Source of the DNA: Rhodocyclaceae bacterium
GTDB taxonomy: Bacteria; Pseudomonadota; Gammaproteobacteria; Burkholderiales; Ga0077523
DNA: 64,000 nucleotides
Direction of reading: 5' to 3'
NCBI GenBank assembly: GCA_020248405.1
Contig: JADCHQ010000008.1
Span: 123,103 to 187,102 of the forward strand
Notes under the pieces: generated by a model
Told to the model about the DNA's origin: nothing
Database searches by the model: none
What the model saw: only the letters and a program-made list of their open reading frames with translations
Made by a program: the position numbers and the translations under genes
Part shown: piece after piece, positions 9,990-18,431 of the stretch
Layout of the letters: the number at the start of each line of letters is the position of its first letter
How positions within the stretch are numbered: position 1 is the first letter of the stretch

Positions 9990-12081
9990 GGGGCGCCGGG
10001 GCGCCGGCGCGCTGGTGCTGGCCGCCCTGCTGTGCAGTGCCGTGGCGCGGGCGGCCGTGCCGTCCCTGGAGGAAGTGCGCCGCGCCCACCCGCCCAGCGA
10101 GGCGGAGCTGCTGGATCGCCATGGCGAACTGCTGCACGAGCTGCGCGTGGACGACCACGCAAGGCGGCTGCCCTGGGTGGCGCTGGACGCGGTGTCTCCG
10201 GCGCTGGTGGACGCCGTGCTGCGGGCCGAGGACCGGCGTTTCTGGGAGCACGCGGGGGTGGACTGGCGCGCCCTGGGAGACGCCACTCTCGATACCCTGG
10301 TGCGCGGCGCGCCCCGCGGCGCCAGCACGGTGAGCATGCAGGTGGCAGCCATGATCGAGCCCGGCCTGCGGGCGCGCGGGGCACGCCGGTCGATGCCGCA
10401 GAAGTGGGATCAGATCCGCGCCGCGCGCAGCCTGGAGGACGCCTGGAACAAGCGTCACATCCTGGAGGCCTATCTCAACCTTTCCACCTTCCGCGGCGAG
10501 CTGCAGGGCATCGGCGCCGCGGCCCAGGGCCTGTTCGGCAAGGCGCCGTCGGGACTGGACGCCGCGGAGTCGTCCTTGCTGGCGGCGCTGCTGCGCGGCC
10601 CCAATGCCGCGCCAGGTACGGTGGCACGGCGCGCCTGTGCGCTGTTGCCGCCCCAGGCCTGCGCCGGGGTGAACGCGCTGGCGCAGGCCAGGTTGCAGGG
10701 TGCGCCGCGCTTGGAGCCGCGCGCCGCGGACGCTCCCCATCTGGCGCGCCAGTTGCTGTCCAAGGACGCGCCCAGGGTGATCACCACCCTGGATGCCCGC
10801 TTGCAGCGCGCGGTGGGCGCCACCCTGCGTCAGCGGCTGGCGGAGCTGGCCGGGCGCTCGGTATCGGACGCCGCAGCGCTGGTGCTGGACAACGCCACGG
10901 GCGAGGTGCTTGCCTATGTGGGCAACACGGGAGAGGGCGCCTCGGCGCGCTTCGTGGACGGCGTGCGCGCGCCGCGCCAGGCCGGCTCCACCCTCAAGCC
11001 TTTCCTCTACGGCCTGGCCCTGGAGGAGAGGCTGCTCACCGCTGCCGCGCTGCTGGATGACTCGCCAGTGAATCTGGTGACGGGCTCCGGCCTGTATGTG
11101 CCGCAAAACTACGACCGCGAGTTCCGCGGCCTGGTGAGCGTTCGCACGGCGCTGGCCGCCTCACTGAACGTGCCTGCCGTGCGTACCCTCACCATGCTCG
11201 GTCCGGAGCGCCTGGCTCTGCGGCTGCGGGCGCTGGGCTTCGAATCGGTGAGTGGCGACGGCGAGCACTACGGCTACTCGCTTGCCCTGGGCTCGGCCGA
11301 GGTCAGCCTCTGGGAACTGGCCAATGCCTACCGCAGCCTTGCCAACGGCGGCTTGTGGAGCCGGCCACGGCTGCTGCCTGCGCCTCCTGCAAGGCCGGTG
11401 CGGGTGGCGGATGCCGCCGCCGCGGCGGTGGTGGCGGACATCCTCTCCGACCGGGCAGCCCGCAGCACCGGCTTCGGGCTGGACAACCCGCTCGCCAGCC
11501 GCGCCTGGAGCGCGGTGAAGACCGGCACCAGCAAGGACATGCGCGACAACTGGTGCGTGGGCTTCACCGCCCGGAACACGGTGGCCGTATGGGTGGGCAA
11601 TTTCGACGGCTCGCCCATGCGCGACGTGTCGGGGGTGTCAGGGGCGGCGCCGGCCTGGCTGGATGTGGTCAACCTGTTGCCAACCAGCCGGGTCACCGCC
11701 GTGGCGCGGCCGCCGGACGTGTTGGCGAGGCGGGTGCGCTTCGATCCGGCCGTGGAGCCCGAGCGCGACGAATTGTTCCTGGCGGGCACGGAAGTGGACG
11801 TGGTCATGGTCAAGCCGTCCACGGCTGGCGGCGCGCGCATTACGTATCCCGCCGACGGCGCCATCCTGGCGCTGGACCCGGACATCCCGCCGCCCATGCA
11901 GCGGGTACGGTTTGAAAGCAGCGTCGATGCCGAGGGCCTCGCCTGGGTGCTCAACGGCACTGTTCTGGAAGGTGGCGGCGCTGCCCCCACCTGGTTGCCC
12001 GCGCCAGGCCGGCATGAACTGGCGCTGCACGACCACACCGGGCGGCCGCTGCACCGGGTGCGCTTCGAAGTACGGCCCTGA
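9982..12081 (+). CDS. pbpC: Penicillin-binding protein 1C
   Basis: This 699-residue bifunctional murein synthase acts in the periplasm and is anchored by its N-terminal hydrophobic segment. The glycosyltransferase-51 signature EDRRFWEHAGVDW places the catalytic Glu at residue 83. The transpeptidase domain has the SxxK motif STLK at 336-339, SLN at 394-396 and KTGTS starting at 513. The last 90-100 residues match the C-terminal domain typical of PBP1C. The start is a GTG at 9982 that overlaps the end of the macroglobulin gene, so translation is probably coupled. All catalytic residues are present, so it should be active. No regulatory site was found of its own. Confidence 0.95.
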   Translation: MSEGRRGAGALVLAALLCSAVARAAVPSLEEVRRAHPPSEAELLDRHGELLHELRVDDHARRLPWVALDAVSPALVDAVLRAEDRRFWEHAGVDWRALGDATLDTLVRGAPRGASTVSMQVAAMIEPGLRARGARRSMPQKWDQIRAARSLEDAWNKRHILEAYLNLSTFRGELQGIGAAAQGLFGKAPSGLDAAESSLLAALLRGPNAAPGTVARRACALLPPQACAGVNALAQARLQGAPRLEPRAADAPHLARQLLSKDAPRVITTLDARLQRAVGATLRQRLAELAGRSVSDAAALVLDNATGEVLAYVGNTGEGASARFVDGVRAPRQAGSTLKPFLYGLALEERLLTAAALLDDSPVNLVTGSGLYVPQNYDREFRGLVSVRTALAASLNVPAVRTLTMLGPERLALRLRALGFESVSGDGEHYGYSLALGSAEVSLWELANAYRSLANGGLWSRPRLLPAPPARPVRVADAAAAAVVADILSDRAARSTGFGLDNPLASRAWSAVKTGTSKDMRDNWCVGFTARNTVAVWVGNFDGSPMRDVSGVSGAAPAWLDVVNLLPTSRVTAVARPPDVLARRVRFDPAVEPERDELFLAGTEVDVVMVKPSTAGGARITYPADGAILALDPDIPPPMQRVRFESSVDAEGLAWVLNGTVLEGGGAAPTWLPAPGRHELALHDHTGRPLHRVRFEVRP

Positions 12082-12099
12082 GGGTTGGAGTGCCCGGGT

Positions 12100-12116
12100 G
12101 CCGCCTCTCAGGCGGC
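12100..12116. terminator. Hairpin between convergent genes, terminator-like
   Basis: GCCGCCT-CTC-AGGCGGC forms a perfect 7-bp stem with a 3-base loop between the stop of pbpC and the end of the convergent gene at 12108-12887, whose stop codon lies inside the hairpin. There is no T-tract on either side, so intrinsic termination is only a possibility. Confidence 0.35.
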
Positions 12117-12887
12117 GGGTCCGAGATGCTGTTCGTCCTTGGCGCTGCCGGGGCAGGCGAGTAGTTCAAGACGTTCCTGGACCTGAACCGCCGCCAATAC
12201 CGCCGCCTTGGGCAGAGTACCCATGACAAGTGAAAAACCGGCGGCGGGAGGCGACGGCTCGCGCAAGGCGCCGCTGGCCACCTCGCGGGCGGCTTCGGCG
12301 GCAACGAAATGGGCAAATGCGCCATCCGGGCGTCCCTCGGGAATGACCCGCCAGACCGGCAAGAGGGACGGCAGCCCCGCGAATACCTGCTGCTCGTTGC
12401 GGGTCATGAACCGGTGTCGCTGAGGTTTTTGGGCGGTGATGGCCTTGAGCCACTGGCCGTCGGGTCGGTCGCAGGCGGGTGCCTCGCAGCGGTACAAAGT
12501 GGCGAGCAGTTCCCAGTAGCCTCCGTGATCCAAGCGATGGGCATTTTGGGAAAGCACGGTCAGGCGGAACGCCGCTGCGTGCAGCTCGATCCACTGGTAG
12601 TAGGCTCCGTTGTCCAGGAGCATGGCCGCCCGCTTGTGGAGTGACTCGAACAGACCGTTGACATGGCCCGCCAAGGCGGGAATGTAGGGCGACTGAACGA
12701 TGAGCGGGTGTTCAAGGCTCGCCAGCCTTCCCGTGCGTCTCACTAGGCAGGCCGCCAGCTCAGGGCGCAGGGGCTCTGGCGGTGGCATGTTTGCCAAGCG
12801 CCTCGTGGCGGTGGTGGAGTCCCAAGCCATGGCGTTGAGTGCCGGCTGAGCCGGAAAGTCCTGGACGCGCTGATCATACTTGGCCAA
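12108..12887 (-). CDS. Hypothetical protein, no family recognised
   Basis: The open frame encodes up to 259 residues from a TTG at 12887. An ATG at 12830 (residue 20) is an equally plausible start, and neither has a clear ribosome site. No signal peptide, membrane segment or known motif was recognised. The composition is that of a soluble, partly helical protein, with a middle region rich in Leu, Ala, His and Tyr (HAAAFRLTVLSQNAHRLDHG) and a Pro/Ala-rich portion near residue 210. It is convergent with pbpC and divergent from the MFS transporter at 13011. It is kept as a gene because no strong competing frame covers it and its residue use looks protein-like. Function is unknown. Confidence 0.55.
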   Translation of the reverse strand: MAKYDQRVQDFPAQPALNAMAWDSTTATRRLANMPPPEPLRPELAACLVRRTGRLASLEHPLIVQSPYIPALAGHVNGLFESLHKRAAMLLDNGAYYQWIELHAAAFRLTVLSQNAHRLDHGGYWELLATLYRCEAPACDRPDGQWLKAITAQKPQRHRFMTRNEQQVFAGLPSLLPVWRVIPEGRPDGAFAHFVAAEAAREVASGALREPSPPAAGFSLVMGTLPKAAVLAAVQVQERLELLACPGSAKDEQHLGPAA

Positions 12888-13010
12888 GGCAGGTCCGCGC
12901 CAGCAGCGCGCAAGGGCCTCGCGGCGGCTGTTGGCCTATACAATCACACAGCGCAAAGGCACCCAGAGTGCCTTTCCCACAACAAGACGCCTTCAGGGGA
13001 GGAGTGCCAA

Positions 13011-14414
13011 GTGTCAGAAGCCACCGCAGCGGGGAGTTCCGTCGGGCAGTATTCCCGCGACTTCGAAGAGGCCACCTACGCCAAGGTTGCCAAACGTTTG
13101 ATCCCTTTCCTGTTTATCTGCTACGTGGTTGCGTTCCTCGACCGCGTTAATGTCAGCTTCGCGAAGCTGCAAATGGCTGGTGACCTGAAGTTCAGCGACA
13201 CGGTCTACAGCTTTGGCGCGGGCGTGTTCTTCATCGGCTATTTCATTTTCGAGGTGCCCAGCAACGTCATCCTCGAGCGGGTCGGCGCCAAGATGTGGAT
13301 CGCGCGGATCATGATCACCTGGGGCATCATTTCGTCGGCCTTCATGTTCGTGCACCAGGTGTCCTGGGGCGGCCTCGCCGTGTCCCTGGGCTACACCGAT
13401 GCGGAACTGACCTTCTATGTGCTGCGCTTCCTTTTGGGCGCGGCCGAGGCCGGCTTCTTCCCAGGGATCATCCTCTACCTCACCTACTGGTGGCCAGCGT
13501 CCCGCCGTGCCCGCATCACTGCCATGTTCATGACGGCCATCGCCATTTCCAACGTGGTGGGCTCTCCCGTCTCGGGCGCCATCATGCAGTACATGGACGG
13601 CTGGAATGGCTGGCGTGGCTGGCAGTGGCTGTTCCTCATCGAGGGCATTCCCTCGGTGATCATCGGCGTGCTCGTCATCGTGTTGCTGGACAACGGCCCC
13701 AAGCACGCCAAGTGGCTCAGCGAGCCTGAAAAAGACCTGCTGGAGCGCCGGCTGCAGGAGGCCGAGCGCGAAAAGGCGGCCCATGGCCAACGGCACAGTT
13801 TCACCGACGCCTTCCGCGACGGCCGCGTTTGGGCCTTCGCCCTGGTGTATTTCTGCGGCGTGGTGGGTTTCTACGCAGTCAATTTCTGGCTGCCGACCAT
13901 CGTTCAGGAACTGGGCATCGACAAGAAGGACTTTCTGAAGGTGGGCCTGGTGAGCATGATTCCCTGGGGAGTGGCAGCGATCTCCATGGTGGTGGTGGGC
14001 AGCCATTCCGACCGCACGGGCGAGCGCCGCTGGCACGCTGCCGGTTCCTTGCTGGTGGGAGCCCTGGGGATGATTGCCGTGGCCGTGATTCCCAAGGGGC
14101 ACGCCGTGCTTTCCGTGGCTGCGCTTACGCTGGTCACCGCGGGCATCCTGTCGTGGGTTGCCACCTTCTGGTCGTTGCCCACGGCGTTCCTTTCGGGCAC
14201 CGCCGCCGCTGCCGGCATCGCCTGGATCAATTCCGTCGGCAACCTCGGGGGACACTTCGGGCCTGAACTGATAGGTCACATTCGTAAGGCCACTGGCGCC
14301 AACGAGTTCGCGTTCTACACCCTGGCGTTGATGGCCATCATTGGCGCCGCGATCATTCTTGCCATGCCCAAGACGAGCAACCCCGGCAGCCGGGGGGGCA
14401 AGGCGGCCGAGTGA
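13011..14414 (+). CDS. MFS transporter, anion:cation symporter (ACS) type
   Basis: This 467-residue inner-membrane protein has about 12 hydrophobic segments. The ACS/phthalate-glucarate group is suggested by an N-terminal LDRVNVSFAKLQM motif after the first helix, followed by FEVPSNVILERVGAKMWIAR. Such carriers usually import organic anions (sugar acids, tartrate, aromatic acids) with protons. The substrate cannot be read from sequence. The ribosome site is GGGGAGG (about 12998-13004) before the GTG start at 13011. It stands alone: the upstream gene is divergent and the downstream kinase begins after 110 bases. Confidence 0.85.
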   Translation: MSEATAAGSSVGQYSRDFEEATYAKVAKRLIPFLFICYVVAFLDRVNVSFAKLQMAGDLKFSDTVYSFGAGVFFIGYFIFEVPSNVILERVGAKMWIARIMITWGIISSAFMFVHQVSWGGLAVSLGYTDAELTFYVLRFLLGAAEAGFFPGIILYLTYWWPASRRARITAMFMTAIAISNVVGSPVSGAIMQYMDGWNGWRGWQWLFLIEGIPSVIIGVLVIVLLDNGPKHAKWLSEPEKDLLERRLQEAEREKAAHGQRHSFTDAFRDGRVWAFALVYFCGVVGFYAVNFWLPTIVQELGIDKKDFLKVGLVSMIPWGVAAISMVVVGSHSDRTGERRWHAAGSLLVGALGMIAVAVIPKGHAVLSVAALTLVTAGILSWVATFWSLPTAFLSGTAAAAGIAWINSVGNLGGHFGPELIGHIRKATGANEFAFYTLALMAIIGAAIILAMPKTSNPGSRGGKAAE

Positions 14415-14524
14415 CTTCACACCTCAGGCCGGAATGCTGCGGTCGTTGTCCAGGGGCGCCAGCCAGCGGTGTTGGGTCGTTCGGGGAGGCGAGTCCATCA
14501 GATGTTCCGCTGTAACGTCTTGCC

Positions 14525-16363
14525 ATGACGCCGCCCATGAAACTGGTTCGCTCCGTCCTGATCCCATTGTTCGCGGTTCTCCTGGTGGCCCTTCTGGCCT
14601 TTCTCTACTTGAAGACCCAGGGAGTGGACTTCGGTAGCCCGCTGCGGGTCAACGAACACCTGCGAGCCTTGCGCGCCATCGATGCCCGGTGGCACGAGTC
14701 GTTGTTGCGGGAGCGACATGAAGTTCGGGACGCCGGCGAGGTGGCGCCTGCCATTTCGGTGGAGGGGCGGCGCGCTTTCCAGGGCCTTGACGAGGAGTCG
14801 CGGGCTCTGGACATGACCGAGCTCGTGGCGGGGGTGGGGTCGCTGCAAACGTTGTTCGAGCGAAAGCGCGCGCTGCTGACCGAGTATCACCGGCGCGCAG
14901 CCCAGTTCAGGGCGGGGCGCCGGGAGGCGCTTCGCCTTGCGCAGGAACTGCGCGAGCAGCTTCGCGATACTCCACCGGGTACGGCTGGCCGTGGTCGTGC
15001 CGAGCCACTCCGGGTTCTTCTCGACGGTTTGCCCGTAGTGGCGCCGAACCTGGCAGCGCTTCCTGGCCAGGCGCATGGGCCGGATGTGCGGCAAACACGC
15101 GACGCCCTGGCAGGGTTCGAGGCAATCCTGCCGGAGCCGTTGCGCGGGCAGGTGGCCGATCTGGGTGCCCGGCTCGATGCGCTGGATGCCGCGCGACAGC
15201 CTCTCGAGGAGTTGTTCAACAGCCTCAATTTTTTCCCCACCACGCCTCGTATCGACAGCCTGGGTGGAGACTTTGCCCGTGCCTTCCAGGACTCGATGGC
15301 CCAGCGCGACGTCTACCGCATCTATCTGATTGCCTATTCGGCAGCGTTGCTCCTCTTCATGGCCTGGATGGGTGCGAAGCTGCTTCTGAGCTACCGCGTG
15401 ATCAATGACATCAACGCGCGGCTCGAGACGGCCAACCAGACACTCGAGGAAAAGGTTCAGCACCGCACGCGCGAGCTCTCCCAAGCGCTTCGGAACCTGA
15501 AGGAATCAGAGGCCATGCTGGTGCAGTCGGAAAAAATGTCATCGCTCGGTCAGATGGTTGCTGGCGTGGCCCACGAAATCAACACGCCGCTCGCCTACGT
15601 CAAATCCGGCCTGGAGACCGTGGGTAGCCAGCTACCCCAGTTGCAATCCATGGTGCTGGAGACGGAAAGTCTGCTGGCCGGGATGTTGAGTGGCGAAACC
15701 ACCGAGAGCCAGGTCAACGCGCAGTTCGCCCGAGTGAAGGACCTGGCTGCCCGCATCCGGCAGGACGAGGTGCTGGAAACCGTGCGGCGCCTGCTGGACG
15801 ACGGGCTCTACGGTATCGGGCAGATTTCGGAATTGGTGACCAACCTCAAGGATTTCAGTCGCCTCGATCGGGAGAAGCTGGCTCGATACGATCTGCGGGA
15901 TGGCCTCGAGAGCACGCTGAAGATCGCCCGTAACCTGGTGAAGCACAAGAACATCGTACGTGAGTACAACGACATCCCGCCGGTGTCCTGTTCGCCTTCG
16001 CAGATCAACCAGGTGTTCCTCAACCTTGTGGCCAATGCCGCCCAGGCCACGCCCGAGAGCAGTGGCACCATCAAGCTGGTGACACGCCGCGTTGACGATG
16101 CTCACGTGGCCGTGGACGTGGAGGACGACGGGCACGGCATTTCCCCCGACGTGCTGCCGCGCATCTTCGATCCGTTCTTCAGCACCAAGGAAGTGGGCAA
16201 GGGCACCGGGCTGGGCCTGTCCATTTCTTACAAGATCGTGCAGGCGCACGGTGGGCGCATCGATGTGACGTCGCAGCCCGGCGCCGGCGCGCGATTTACG
16301 GTAACGCTGCCGTTGGAGCCGCCGCCTGCGTCCCAGGCCTCCAGCGAGAACGGTGCGGCCTGA
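14525..16363 (+). CDS. Membrane sensor histidine kinase, DAHL-type sensor
   Basis: This 612-residue kinase has two membrane segments (about residues 8-28 and 262-282) that bracket a 230-residue, mostly helical, Arg/Leu-rich periplasmic region resembling the DAHL sensor domain. A coiled-coil linker (NQTLEEKVQHRTREL) leads to the HisKA box VAGVAHEINTPLAYV, with the phosphoacceptor His at residue 350. The HATPase domain shows the N box (NLVANAAQATPE), DDGHGISPD and GKGTGLGLSISYKI. All catalytic motifs look intact. It is followed after 11 bases by the Ser/Thr-kinase/receiver gene, so the two should form one operon and very likely one signalling pathway. ATG 14537 is an alternative start. The ligand is unknown. 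Confidence 0.88.
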   Translation: MTPPMKLVRSVLIPLFAVLLVALLAFLYLKTQGVDFGSPLRVNEHLRALRAIDARWHESLLRERHEVRDAGEVAPAISVEGRRAFQGLDEESRALDMTELVAGVGSLQTLFERKRALLTEYHRRAAQFRAGRREALRLAQELREQLRDTPPGTAGRGRAEPLRVLLDGLPVVAPNLAALPGQAHGPDVRQTRDALAGFEAILPEPLRGQVADLGARLDALDAARQPLEELFNSLNFFPTTPRIDSLGGDFARAFQDSMAQRDVYRIYLIAYSAALLLFMAWMGAKLLLSYRVINDINARLETANQTLEEKVQHRTRELSQALRNLKESEAMLVQSEKMSSLGQMVAGVAHEINTPLAYVKSGLETVGSQLPQLQSMVLETESLLAGMLSGETTESQVNAQFARVKDLAARIRQDEVLETVRRLLDDGLYGIGQISELVTNLKDFSRLDREKLARYDLRDGLESTLKIARNLVKHKNIVREYNDIPPVSCSPSQINQVFLNLVANAAQATPESSGTIKLVTRRVDDAHVAVDVEDDGHGISPDVLPRIFDPFFSTKEVGKGTGLGLSISYKIVQAHGGRIDVTSQPGAGARFTVTLPLEPPPASQASSENGAA

Positions 16364-16374
16364 GATGGCTTGCC

Positions 16375-18321
16375 ATGGCTGAGACCCCCAAGCGAATCGG
16401 CAAGTACGAGGTGCGCAGCTCCCTCGGTGCGGGTGCCATGGCCACGGTTTACCAGGCTTACGATCCGGTGATAGAAAGAGCCCTCGCCATCAAGGTTCTG
16501 GACAAGCGTCGGCTGGAGCAGCACGAGGCCTCGGTGGTGCTGGCGCGCTTCAACATCGAGGCGCGGGCAGCGGGGCGGTTGCACCACCCGAACATTGTCA
16601 CGGTGTTCGACTGCGGCGAGGACGGCGACCTGGCGTTTCTCGTCATGGAATGCGTGTTCGGTCAACCGCTCACCGCGTTCCTGCGGGCCGAGGATTTTCG
16701 CGCCGAGCCCGACAAGGTGTGCGAAATCATCCTGCAGGTGCTCGCCGCACTTGCCTACTCCCATGCCCAGGGGGTGATTCATCGGGACATCAAGCCCTCC
16801 AACATCATGGTGAGCCGTGAGGGTGTCATCAAGATCACGGATTTCGGGGTGGCGCGTCTCGAATCGTCCCAGCTAACCCAGGTGGGCGACGTGATCGGCA
16901 CACCGGCCTACATGGCGCCGGAGCAGTTTGCCGGCGAGCGAGCGGACGCCCGCACCGATCTGTACGGCGTGGCGGTGATCTTCTACGAACTGCTCACGCG
17001 CCGGTTGCCCTTCGATGGGCCCAACAATGCGGTGATCATGCAGAGGGTGTTCACCACCCGGGCGGTACCACCCTCGGAGGTCAATCCCCTGATTTCCGCG
17101 GTGCTCGACCCGGTGGTGCTGCGCGGTCTCGCCAAAGAACCCGCGGAGCGTTTTCAGTCCGCCCACGAGTTCGAGCGTGCGGTGCGCGAAGCGATGGCTG
17201 CGGGCCTGCTTCCGCCAGCGCCGGCCGGAGCGCCCGCCGGTCCGCGGATTGCGTCTGGCGTACTCAAGGCGGTGCGCGAAGGGCCCACGGTGGCGAGGGG
17301 GGCATCGACACCGCGTGACGACAAGACACTGGTGGAAGTGCACGGCACCCCGGCCACGGCGCGGCAGGCAACGAACGAAGCCGGCGCCGCCAAGGGTGCG
17401 CCGGCGCCGCGCTCTCGAGCGCGCCTGCTGTTCGTGGACGACGAGACGCGCATCCTCACCGCCCTGCAAGCGCTGTTTCGCGGCAACTACGAGGTGGTGG
17501 TCTGCGACGATCCGCGCCGGGCCGTGGAACTGATCAAGTCCACCCATTTCCACGTTCTGGTCTCCGACCAGCGCATGCCCGGAATGCTGGGTGTGGAACT
17601 GCTGCGCATGGCCAGGGAGATCTCGCCCCGCACGGTGAGGATCCTGTTGACCGGTTATTCCGATCTGGCCTCGATCGTGGGATCGATCAACGAGGGCGAG
17701 GTATGGCGTTTCGTCAACAAGCCCTGGGACGCGCAGGTCATCCAGGAAACCATCGCCGAGGCAGTGTCGCTGGCCGCGGCGCTTCCCGACGTTCCCGCCT
17801 GGCGGTTGCCGCCCGCGCCGCGGTTCGAGGAGGCGGTCCTGGCCCTCGATCCGCAGGGGGGGCTCTGGCAAGCGCTGCACGACGCTTTGGGCAGGGAGCA
17901 CGCCGTGGTGCGGGCGCGCAATGTCGAGGAGGCCGTGACGGCGCTGCGCGAGCGCGAGGTGGCGGTGCTGGTGGCCGACCTGGACTCGGACCGGCCCAGC
18001 GTCAGGACTTTGTTGCATCTGGTGAAGCGCGAGTTTCCGCAGATTCTTGCGCTGGGGGTCACCGATGCCATGGATTCCTCCATGCTGATCGAGTTCATCA
18101 ACCAGACGCAGATCCACCGCTTCCTCAACAAACCCGTCGCGGCGCAGCGCCTGGAGGACCAGGTGCGCTCGGCCTTGAACCGCTACCGCACACTGCGGGC
18201 AACGCCAGCGCTTGCCCAAGTGCAGCAACGGGTCCAGACGCCCAAGGAACAGCCCCCGGCGGCCAAGGGGTTGCTGGCGCGCCTGAAGCGCATCCGTTCG
18301 CATTTCGGTTTCGGCTCCTGA
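16375..18321 (+). CDS. Ser/Thr protein kinase fused to two receiver-like domains
   Basis: This 648-residue cytosolic protein begins with a Hanks-type kinase (about 10-275): glycine loop LGAGAMATVY, Lys40, HRDIKPSN with Asp138, DFG with Asp157 and the APE motif at 181-183. A 70-residue Pro/Ala/Thr-rich linker follows. A response-regulator receiver at about 348-470 has the acidic pair Asp355/356, phospho-acceptor Asp398 (SDQRMPG), Thr426 and Lys449. A second receiver-like region at about 481-605 retains Asp535 and Lys587 but lacks a normal acidic pair. The tail is basic. With the upstream histidine kinase this suggests phosphotransfer to the receiver controlling the Ser/Thr kinase. That link is inferred; no substrate gene is evident. 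Confidence 0.88.
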   Translation: MAETPKRIGKYEVRSSLGAGAMATVYQAYDPVIERALAIKVLDKRRLEQHEASVVLARFNIEARAAGRLHHPNIVTVFDCGEDGDLAFLVMECVFGQPLTAFLRAEDFRAEPDKVCEIILQVLAALAYSHAQGVIHRDIKPSNIMVSREGVIKITDFGVARLESSQLTQVGDVIGTPAYMAPEQFAGERADARTDLYGVAVIFYELLTRRLPFDGPNNAVIMQRVFTTRAVPPSEVNPLISAVLDPVVLRGLAKEPAERFQSAHEFERAVREAMAAGLLPPAPAGAPAGPRIASGVLKAVREGPTVARGASTPRDDKTLVEVHGTPATARQATNEAGAAKGAPAPRSRARLLFVDDETRILTALQALFRGNYEVVVCDDPRRAVELIKSTHFHVLVSDQRMPGMLGVELLRMAREISPRTVRILLTGYSDLASIVGSINEGEVWRFVNKPWDAQVIQETIAEAVSLAAALPDVPAWRLPPAPRFEEAVLALDPQGGLWQALHDALGREHAVVRARNVEEAVTALREREVAVLVADLDSDRPSVRTLLHLVKREFPQILALGVTDAMDSSMLIEFINQTQIHRFLNKPVAAQRLEDQVRSALNRYRTLRATPALAQVQQRVQTPKEQPPAAKGLLARLKRIRSHFGFGS

Positions 18322-18339
18322 GCCTTCGGGGCGGGGCCG

Positions 18340-18381
18340 TTGACCTGCGTCAAGCCCCGGCAGAGCCTCGCCGCCTACGGT
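18340..18381 (+). promoter_or_regulatory. FNR-type box and -10 upstream of ccoI
   Basis: TTGACCTGCGTCAA at 18340-18353 is a near-consensus FNR/ANR palindrome (TTGAT-N4-ATCAA). A weak -10-like hexamer TACGGT lies at 18376-18381. The predicted transcript start near 18388 puts the box centre at about -41.5, the class II activator position. This also argues that the GTG at 18390 is not the ccoI start. Confidence 0.7.
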
Positions 18382-18431
18382 AAGGGCTGGTGGCGAGCGA
18401 TCTTGCTCTCCTACCCCCACTGACGCCCGCC

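Noticed and set aside
5367..10352. A 1661-codon open frame on the minus strand opposite the macroglobulin gene
   Set aside because: High GC content keeps the opposite frame open. The product is His/Arg/Gly/Ala-rich without any motif, while the plus strand has a complete known protein with catalytic residues.
18390..18431. GTG start for ccoI 14 codons upstream
   Set aside because: It coincides with the transcript start predicted from the FNR box and has only a badly spaced ribosome site.
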